Part shown: piece after piece, positions 1 through 10,607 of the stretch
Layout: every line of letters starts with the position of its first letter
How positions within the stretch are numbered: position 1 is the first letter of the stretch
The notes under the pieces: generated by a model
What the model was told of the DNA's origin: nothing
Database searches by the model: none
What the model saw: the letters and a program-made list of their open reading frames with translations, nothing else
Source: Chromobotia macracanthus
Lineage: Eukaryota > Chordata > Actinopteri > Cypriniformes > Botiidae
Assembly: GCA_036877525.1 (NCBI GenBank)
Contig: JAZGTH010000047.1
Location: forward strand, 1,903,501 to 1,967,500
Reading direction: 5' to 3'
Length of the DNA stretch: 64,000 bases
Translations under genes and position numbers: made by a program

Positions 1-2
1 TA

Positions 3-495
3 CCCAACGGACAGCCAGCACAGGTGTGCCAGCCAAACTACCACAAGCTGAAGAAAGCCTGGCTCACACGGCACTCTGAAGAGGACAGAAACACAAACAA
101 ACATGAAAAGGGCAGGAATGCTATTTCAGAGCTAATTAAGCCATGTACCGTTAGCCTGATTGCCCCCGCGTCCAGTGATGTGGAACTGGGCAAGGACAGC
201 AAAGGGCAAGAGGACAAGCTGGCTCAGGAGGACAAGCTGGCTCAGGAGGACAGAAAGACGCGCCGTGGCTCCAAGCGTCTATATGAATCAGGCTCAGAAA
301 CCGGAGATGACTCTGACTCAAGCGAAAGCAAGCTAGAACAAAGGACTAAGAGGCAGCCTAAGCCCACTTACAAAAAGAAGCAAAATGACATGCAGAGAAG
401 GAAGGGAGACAATGAGAAGGACGAGGACGAGGTGAAGCCAAACTGTATTTTCCGGAGTGCCAGGGAAAAAACTAAACTTAAGCTGGCCAGCAGCA
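3..495 (+). CDS. jmjd1c: jmjd1c exon (partial, enters from left edge)
   Basis: The open frame starts at base 3 with no start codon, so the exon continues left of the window. It encodes LKKAWLTRHSEED followed by a Lys/Glu-rich low-complexity stretch with a tandem EDKLAQ repeat. The donor GTAAGT is at 496. The exon ends in phase 1. Confidence 0.9.
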
Positions 496-2394
496 GTAAG
501 TGCACCACAATCTACCTGACAACACTACAAAGTCTACAAACTACAAAGCACTCCCTTTTTATGATTGTAATCTTTATTATATTATAAGCTATTATAAAAT
601 CACCTGTCTGATTTTTGTTGTTGGATATACTGTTGCACTTCAGTGCTCCATCATGGAAGTTAAATGGGTTATGAATGCCATTCCACGTTGACTTTAACTT
701 TGGGGTTATTGGAAGGTTTGCAGTGTGTGGGTGGGGGGTGTTGGATGACAGAGAAACATCTGGGTGGCAGCTGTTGAAAGACTTCTAGAGTGTTCACATT
801 TATGTGGAAAACATCTTGCATGAGCACTTTTATTAGACCTTTTTGATTATTGCTGTGTGGAGTCTGTTCTAAAGATTTAGGTCACTAACAATAGGTCACA
901 GTTGTTGGGTTTTCTAACTGCAGCATCTGGTTGTGGTTTCAACAAACACTAACCTTAAACACCTGCAAATCTACCAACAACTTGTTTTTCACATTTAAAT
1001 AAATCAAATATACGTGTCGTACACTAGAATATGCTTGTATTGTTCATGCTAATTTATCATCACGTGCTTGTAATTTAATCACTGTTATGATGAATGCTGT
1101 TAATGACGAATGGGTTTTGAGTCATTTGTGTTTTGAGTCATGTTGAGTAATATAGAGGTGGGTGTGTACTGGTTGTGTTTTAGATGGTATTGCTCGATCA
1201 GTTCTGAAGGACTGGAGGAAGGTGAAGAAGCTGAAGCAGACGGGCGAGTCTTTTCTGCAGGACGACTCATGCTCTGAGATCGGCCCCAACTTGCAGAAGT
1301 GCAGGGAGTGCCGCTCTGTCCGCACTAAGAAAGGGGAGGAGCCTGCACACTCACCCGTCTTCTGCCGCTTTTACCACTTCCGCCGGTGAGTGTGACCTCA
1401 GCATGAAGCCACAGCACAGTGGCATTGCATGCAGTACATGAAGCAGAGAATTTCTTCTATATGCACACATTTTATTTGTGACAGAAGGAAAAAATTCAAC
1501 ACTGCGGCACAATTAAAGTTACTCAGTATACAAACAAGGCAGAAGATACATAAAAACAAAAACATAATAACAGCAAATACATTCACATTTATAGGATAAA
1601 CCTGACATGCAGTGCACAGCTGTTATAAAAACTTTAAACATGTCATATGAATGTGTTTCAGTCCAGTTCTGTTGTAGAGATTACAAAATTGTTTATCCCA
1701 GAATGTGAATGACATAATAATGTTAAAATAACCTAATAGTCTACCTCTGCTTGTCTGACAAACAGAAAACATTTTAAGATGATTTTAATTTAGTCAACAT
1801 GTAGCAGTCCCATAATGAATTGCTTTTAAAAATGCACAATTTAATAACAGCAAACATTACAACTGAGGGGCTGTGTAGTGTGATACATAGATGCCATAAT
1901 AAAAAAGAATAAATCTGCTTAATAAAATGTAAACACCTTGTATAAACGCAATAGAGAATTTGATATAAGCAGCACAAGCAGTTCAGTGATGCTGTATTGT
2001 GAATAACAGTGTACACAGAGTACTTCAGTCTGTGATTTCTACCTTACAGCACATATACACTGATCTGTCATGAGCTGCATTCACACACTGATGGGAGAAG
2101 TTAGTGCGTGCCAATGGAAAAACACAGCACATGGATCTGTTTCAGACCATGAAAATATTTCTCATATTTACCTCAGTGCTTGTCTTTAATTTTGTGGAAG
2201 AAATCTTCCGAAAAGATATTCCCTTTCCGTTAGTATTTGCCCTCCTCAAAGCCATCCTCAGTGATGTCATCACATCAGGATCTGTTTACTGCTTGTGCTT
2301 TTTGGGCCCTGTCATGTGTCAACAGTTTTCCCCTCTCTCATTATGTTGTTACACCTCAGGATTGCTCCTAGGAAAGGAAAGAAAACTGTAATTG

Positions 2395-2440
<46 letters not shown>

Positions 2441-2931
2441 GCCTCTCTTATAGTAAAAATGGGGTGATCAGGATAGATGGCTTCTCCTCTCCTGACCAGT
2501 ATGATGAGGAGGCCCTCAGTCTCTGGGCTTCAGACACATATGAAGAAAACAGCCTGGATCTGGACACCTCCAAATATATCCTTGGCTGCATCGGTGACAA
2601 ATTCTGTCAGCTGGTCATGACTGAGAATACAGCAGCTACATGGATAAAGAATGACAGTGCGTATAAATCCTAAATTACACAATAAATTACACAACCCAAC
2701 AGTCTGTCTATATAGATAGACTCCTCACACACTTTCATGTGCAGTGAGATATTAACATGCAGTAACATATAACATATATACCCATCAGACTGAATACAAT
2801 AGGCATTATACAAAATATATGACTGTAGAATATAGCAATTTACCAAACAGAATCAAGTGTTCCAGAGAGCCATGTATAATAATGATAAAAAAACACAATA
2901 CATAATTCTTATGTCAGATAATATTGATGCA

Positions 2932-3008
<77 letters not shown>

Positions 3009-6000
3009 TCTATGATCTATTGTCACCACTGTATTTATAGCAACCCCTATACAACAGCTCGTCCAATTAGATTTAGAACTGAAGCTACATATAACAATAT
3101 TAATATTGTCAAATATATAATAATGCTAACGAAGCATGTAAGCAACATTAAGATCACAGCAGCCTGTCTGTGAGAAAGTGAAGAAGAAAGCAGGAAAGAG
3201 AAAAAAACTGAAACTCTGAAAGTTCATTTCATCTGACTCCTGTTTGCTTTGCCCTGCAGCCAAGATTGCCTGGAAGCGTGCAGTGCGTGGGGTGAGGGAG
3301 AGCTGTGACACGTGTGAGGCCACATTGTTCAACATTCACTGGGTCTGCCAGAAATGTGGATTTGTGGTGTGTTTGGACTGTTACAAAGCCAAGGAAAGGA
3401 AGAGCTCGAAAGGTCAGTCCTCATTTCTCCTTCACCTTTAACATGAACAGTTTGTCAGCAGTTTGACAGGCTGTGAAAAAGCCCCTTAAGTGACTCCATA
3501 GTAAGTTTATTTTGTTGTATTTTATGAAGTCCTTTTTTTGGGGTACTGACCTGATGGATTAGTTCTGTATTTACTGTCACACTGGCGAGTGTTTGTTGTG
3601 GTGTCTTTGTGTGCATTGGTTACATCTGCTTGCGTTTTTTATGTTAATTTGATTTTATACTTAATGACATGACATAATTGTTCTGAATTATTTTCAGCTA
3701 TTTGATTCAAGAGTTTGATTTGTACCTACACTGTGGTTTTGTATGGTTAGAAAATTAATGTCCTTTTCAAACAAAAACTGCCAAAACTCACTGTTTTCAT
3801 CTCTCAGAGGGCTGAGAGTCTGGTGTCCTGAGGCGGCATGGTTTGATTGACAGGGTGTGTGTGTTAGCATTGTCTGGCTGGGCTGTCTCGCGTTCTTGAG
3901 ATGTGTTTCTGTCTCTTTTATATCTCCTTCAATTATGTCTTGTCCTTCAGCAGGTCTTCTCATTTCCTCCAGGCTGCTATTTTGCCTGGGGCATTAAATG
4001 AAACTCTGGAGGCATTGTTTTCTGCTGAGTCACACCATGTTTCCTCTCCCTCATGTCCCCAGAGCTCCACGTCATTAACACCATGTCTCCTCTGCAGGAA
4101 AATGAGCCAGTGACAGCAGTCATTACCTGCGCTGTGGCATTTAAACATCGAGTGTGTTCTCTGCCTCTCTGAGCGCTGTGTCTTTGATTGTTCCGCAGAT
4201 AAAGAGCTGTACACCTGGTTGAAGTGTGTGAAGGGACAGCCTCACGATCACAAGCACCTGATGCCAACACAGATCATTCCTGGAATGGGTACGGAAAAAC
4301 CTGTTTCACTCCGGCACCATGACACATTACAGATTGATTACAGTCTTGCCTTTGGAAGTACAGAGCAGAGAGAGAGTTTCATGTGTGTGTGTGTTGTGTG
4401 TTAGTACTGACAGAGCTGGTGAACACTATGCACATGCTCAGGGAGAAGTACAGTATTAAATCACACTGCTCGTGTGTGGGGAAGCAGAGCGCTCTTCTCA
4501 ACAAGCTGCCGTCCACCAATGGCGTCTCCCAGGTGTGTGTTTCTGTGTGATACTGATTACTGTGTTACTAACACCTGCTTCCTGAAGACTTCAGTCAGGT
4601 TTCTGTCAGGGCCTGCAGGTGATAGACATAGTCACTTAACATTAAAATATGTCTTCCCAAAACAAAACAAGTGGAGTAAAAACATTTAGTAAAAACAAGT
4701 AACATTTAGACATCTTGATAGATTTTGGATCTGACTTCAGGGAAACCTCTTCCACCTCTGTCTCATCTGAAGCTGATTATCTCCAGCTGGCTAAAAATCT
4801 ACAAACCTGACCAGTATAATGGTCTACTAAAAGGTTACATAGTTTATTATAACCTGTTTATTTATTAGTACATAGCAATATAAATCCAGCTATTTAAAAT
4901 ACAATGATAAATAAAATGTTAAATCCAGTGCTGTGATTGGCTCATCCTGGGAAAAATGGATGGTGAGAAAAGTAACACCAGTAGCTTTCTTTACTTCAGT
5001 AGCAGCCCAAAAACACTTTACATTTAAATTTAGAAAATTATCATTTTCATCCATCATACTAGACAATGTCCACCCTGCTCATTTACAAAAACCATAAACC
5101 TTAATCAGGACAGACATCATGTTTAATCTGACAGATTACATAACAAGAGAGACGTACAGTTTGTTTCATGGGTTAAACTGTTGTGTGACAACATGGATGA
5201 TAAAATTACCACCCACAGCTTTACTGGCTTCCCTCAAAGCGCTGAGCTGTTTCTGACACGCTCTCTCTTTTCACAGGTATTACAGAATGTGCTCAATCAC
5301 AGCAACAAGATCTCTCTGTGTAAGCCGGAGGCTGGCCAGCAGATCTCCCCTCTGAAGCTGGAGGCTAACGGCGGAAGCAGTCCAGCCAGCGACACCAGCG
5401 CCGGCAGCAAGTTCAGCCCGCCCGAGTCCCAGTCACCGCTGCACTTTCTGGCCGATCTGGCCGAACAGAAGTCTCGTGAGGAAAAGAAGGGTGGGTGCCC
5501 ATATTTCTCTTTTATCTGGAAATGTGAGCGAGCGGGCTTGACCTGCAGCTAGCATTTCACTTTACCAGTCTGAAGGACTCAGTGAACCACATAGTCCTCA
5601 GCTGCAGCTCTCCAGCACGTTCTGCAGCTCTCCAGTGATTTAAACTCATCTGGAGCCTCCTTCTAATAAGGAAAGAAGAAATGATAGAAAACAGGAAAAT
5701 AAAATACAAAAATGCATAGTATTATTGCAGATACAGTCATGTTCATTAGCATTACTAACAGTAAAATAATTATCTATAGGATTGTAATTGGACTGTTAAA
5801 TTCACATATGTGTTTTAATATATGATCATCTAGTAGTGAATGCTGAAACAGGCTTATTCAAACATGCTCAGTGTCAAAAAATGACAGATCATCATATTTC
5901 CAAAGGAACAGACTCAATAACATCATAACACAATTGTACTTATTTCCCACTGAATATAGGTGTGCATCACCCTACAGAAGATCTTGCAAATGCTGTGTCA

Positions 6001-9000
6001 TGTTCTTCAGTTGTGAAAGAGCTTCACACCTGAGGTTTAAACAGCTGTGCTTCTCTCCTGCAGAGAATAAGGAGTCTGGTATGGGGAAGATGAAGGAGGA
6101 AAAGGAGCCGGCAGACACTTTAGAATCTCTGCACAGTAAGGCTTCGTCTCTGGAGCAGGGCTCCACCCTCCGAGACCTCCTCACCACCACTGCCGGCAAA
6201 CTGTGCCTGGGCTCTACGGACGCAGGCATCGCATTTGCACCTGTGTACTCCACTGCATCTCAGGTCAGACAGAACACAGTTCATTAAAGATTGAACTTCC
6301 AAACATGAGACATATGTAAACCATACAGAGCGATTAAACGAATGCAAACTGTACAGTTCTCAGTCATTAGCACATCATGAGTCTGTCAGCAGTCAGAGTG
6401 GTGTGGCCAATCCATAGTCATTTTCAACACATTTCCATTAACAGCTTCATGAAAGTCTGCCTTGTTTGCCAGTGCAGATGAGACAGTACTGAAATTCTCT
6501 GCACTGCAGCATGACTGAATCTACAGCACAATAGTACAAATACAAAGACTATATACAGTACAGACACAATGTACACAACAAACAAACACACCACATGAAT
6601 GTAGAGTCTGTTGACTCCCGTCAGATGTTTGTCAGAAGAAATCAATCTTTCAAGTGGACCTGTATAGTACCTGTATATCATTAGCCGTATAGTTACTAAT
6701 GATAACCCTATATGAGGTTCTCTCAAAAAACAAGTCAAAACATTTAAATCCTCATGATTCCCATACCTGATACAGTCTTTTTTCTGTATTACAAAGACTA
6801 ATTTCCATTTTCCCGTTTTCTAGATTTTTTTAATGTATTTTTTGTATTTTGTTTTTTGTATTTTAACAGATTGCTAAAAGCGGTCGCAGCATGCCCAACA
6901 TCCTGGATGACATCATCGCCTCCGTGGTGGAGAACAAGATCCCAGCGGGCCGCGGCACCAAACTGAGCCTGAAGCATGAGCCTCTGGAGGAGCCCAGAGC
7001 TGAGAAGAAGAAAACTGCGGACGAGACGTCCAGACTGTATGCAGACATCCCTCACTGCTGGCTTTATGAGCGCAAGCTGCTCTGGCTCAAAGACCATCAC
7101 AACACCAACAACTGGAAGCTCTTTAGAGAGAGCTGGAGACAAGGGCAGGTCCGTCCTTAACCAGCCTCACATACTGTCACCATAACTCTGTTGTGTGGAA
7201 GCTGTGGCTTAGCGGTTCACATTAAGATGTGGTGCTCAAGTGGCCACTTCAATAGGCTCAGATTAATTCCTGATTCTTGTCATTTCCTGCTCACTCTGCT
7301 ATACTGGCCGGTTAATAATAGTAGAGTAGATGCGAATTTAAATTAGGTAGTAAGGGACACAGTTAGATAGACACAGTTTGTTTAACAGGTTAATCTTTCA
7401 TTTACCTTGTTGATCATTCAGCCAATGAAACATTGAAATGTCTTTGTAAAAAAATTACAGTTGCAAGCCTTGTTTTCTTTTGTTCTTTTGATTAATCTCT
7501 ATAAGTGACAAAATAGCCACAAACAAACAGACAGAAACGTGAGGGTCATCTTAATATGCAGGTGATTTCTGGTGTAGTAATTATAAATAGTTTTCCTGGA
7601 GCTCTGTCCAGAAATCCCACTGTGCCCCTTTCAGTCAGGATAATCCTCTGCCCACTGCTGCCTCATGTCTCTCAGCCATCTCACCAGAGAACTGTTGTCT
7701 GCTTCCTCTGTTACATCATCCATACAGTATTCCACAATCCTCAATGAGAGGCATATGCTGTACTCTTCATTTATTCAGTGGTGTTTCTCTCCCCACTGGA
7801 GTTGAGCTGCACTTCCTGTTCCAAGATGACATTTATTGACTTCTGCTCAGTGGACCATGAGTTTACAGCTCTGCAGGAAGTATATATGTAAATCTTACAC
7901 AGTCTCTGTTCCACAATCTGGTAAGCTGTCTACATAGACAGTATTGTAAGGCATCATAAATGTGCTTCCAGGCTTTCCAAGAAATACTTTCCTTTGGCTA
8001 AGTTGTAAGGCAGCATCGCATGTATTCTGTGCAGAAGAAAGCAGTCCCAGAATGCATATCTACGAGATCTTTAAAAGTGAGCGAGAGAAATGTTATAATA
8101 AACGTACAGTTCATTTATTACTCACAGTATTGTTAAAATAGTTCAGTTTAATTAAAAAAGGTATAGTCATTTATCCAACAGGTGTGTGCTGTGTATTGTC
8201 ATGTTTAGATTATGATGCTGGTAGCACCATGCTAACGGCATACTGAATTTGAAAGAAACTGTGAGTGGACTCTCCTGTGCAGGATTCTGTGTTAGAAGGT
8301 AGTTTTCTATGTTGAGAACAGACAGCAAGGGTAGTACACTGGGTTTGGCAGGAGCCAGAGACATGTTTTTAAGAGAGCGCCAGCAACGCAGGCGATGGTT
8401 GTGTGCAATGGTCTGTTGCACACAACCGTCTGTTTATAAAATGTTTAGAGCTGAGGGCTGTCGTGCATGTTTACTAACAAAAATAAAGACACGACACTGT
8501 GTTCACTGGTGATGTTTCTAGTGTAGTTGTGCACTGGTGTATTAAAAACAAACTCGAGAAGTTAAAGACTTTTCAACCAACTCTTTCACTGATCAGTTCA
8601 TGTAATTAACCTCAACCAGACTTCATGTTTGCTGTTTCACCGCTGTTATAAAGAGAAACAGTCAGCAGTGACTGTGATGTCATTGAGCGTGTTTTCTGTG
8701 TGCTGTTTCTGCAGCCTGTTCTGGTATCTGGAGTTCACAAGAAGCTCAACAGCAGTCTGTGGAAGGCCGAGTCTTTCAGCCAGGAGTTTGCCGATCACCA
8801 GGGCGACCTCTTGAACTGTAAGGATGGAGTCATGTCCAACTCGGGCATCAAGGAATTCTGGGACGGTTTTGAGGACCTTACGAGTGAGTGTCACTTTGAT
8901 TGTGTAAATCACATAATAATAAATCACAGTAATTCATTTATTTTGCATGTGAACTGTTTGTGGTCTTTACAGAACGCCCCAAAGCTGCAGATGGGGAAAC

Positions 9001-10556
9001 TGTGGTGTACCGGCTGAAAGACTGGCCCTCAGGGGAGGAGTTCATGGCTTTGATGCCCTCCAGGTACCTGACAAACCTCGAAACACAAATGTTATTGACA
9101 GCAAGCACACTGTATAGCTATACTTACAGCTCCTAATTTAATCGACATTATCCTGCTCTGTTTGTTGTTACATGTGCTCTGATGACCTGTATAACGTACG
9201 TTTCTCTCACGGTTGTGTAGGTATGATGACCTCATGAAGAACCTCCCAATGCCAGAGTATTCGGACCCCGAGGGAAACCTCAACCTGGCCTCCCATCTGC
9301 CTTCATTCTTTGTGCGGCCGGACCTGGGCCCGCGCCTCTGCTGTGCTTATGGTACTGTACACCTGTCCAACACAAATACACATACAGAGAAATGTGCTGC
9401 AGTCAATTATTTTCATCTTTTCATTTTATTAAAACCTGATAAAAGCTACCATGGTAATGTAATTTTATTTTATTTTATTGTACTTATAGCTAATGCTTGA
9501 GGTGATTTACAAACCATAAACAATATAATAACAAACTCAATATACATATTTCAGACGTTGAACCAAAGTGTGATCCACAGTTCAAATAAAATCAGTATAA
9601 AGTAATAATGTAGAAACCATGGCCAGCCAGAGCAGGAGAAAATAATGCTCATTAAGTGCTGATACACAAACGTGATACATGATAAACAAATTACACAGAG
9701 AGAGAGAGAGAGTGTGTGGACTGTCAGTGTTAACACATGACTCGTGTCACAGGTGTAGCAGCGTCTCAGGAGCAAGACTTCGGCACTGCTACCCTGCACA
9801 TGGAGGTGTCTGACATCATCAGTGTTCTGGTTTATGTGGGCGTGGCCAAAGGGAACGGTGTCCTCTCCAAAACAGGTACCCCTGAGAACACACCCACCTG
9901 ACTGAACTACATCAGCCCTGAAACACAGGAACAAACACATGTAGAAGTTCCATCACAGACCAGTGAACTGTGAGAGGAGAGCTTCCTGTCCCACACAGCT
10001 AGAGCTCCAGCGTCACTTACACAAAGAAACTTATATCATAGAAACATCTTTAGTGCCCTGACCCCACTGCAATGGCCCGTCTATTTTTAACAGCTGTCTC
10101 ATGGGCAGACACGAGGAGAATATATCAAATGCAGACAGCCAACGCACACCCTCAGCATTAATTCTTAAACATCACTCTGTCTTCAAAAGAGACACAGAGA
10201 GCTTGACTCTTTAATGAATTAAGCTGCCTGTAAGATATGTTTATTGTTGTGTGTGTGTGTGTGAGAGAGAGAGGCTGCATTAATGTGTCTGCACCAAACA
10301 CACAGGAGTGTTGAAGAGGCTGGAGGAGGAAGACCTGGATGACAACGTGAAGAAAAGATTAAAGGACTCGAGTGAGACTCCTGGAGCCTTGTGGCACATC
10401 TACACCAGCAAAGACGGCGAGAAGATTAAAGAGTTTCTGCTCAAGGTTATTACTGTTATATTTCTCCCTGATCTTGAAATAATACAGAGAACCAGAGAAC
10501 CACACTATCTCTTTCTCACTCTCTCCATCCCTCTCTCACACTCTCTCTCTCTTTCT

Positions 10557-10607
<51 letters not shown>

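Noticed and set aside
2104..2391. 95-aa plus-strand frame upstream of a jmjd1c exon
   Set aside because: It lies within an intron whose borders are fixed by matching phases, and it has no KDM3 homology.
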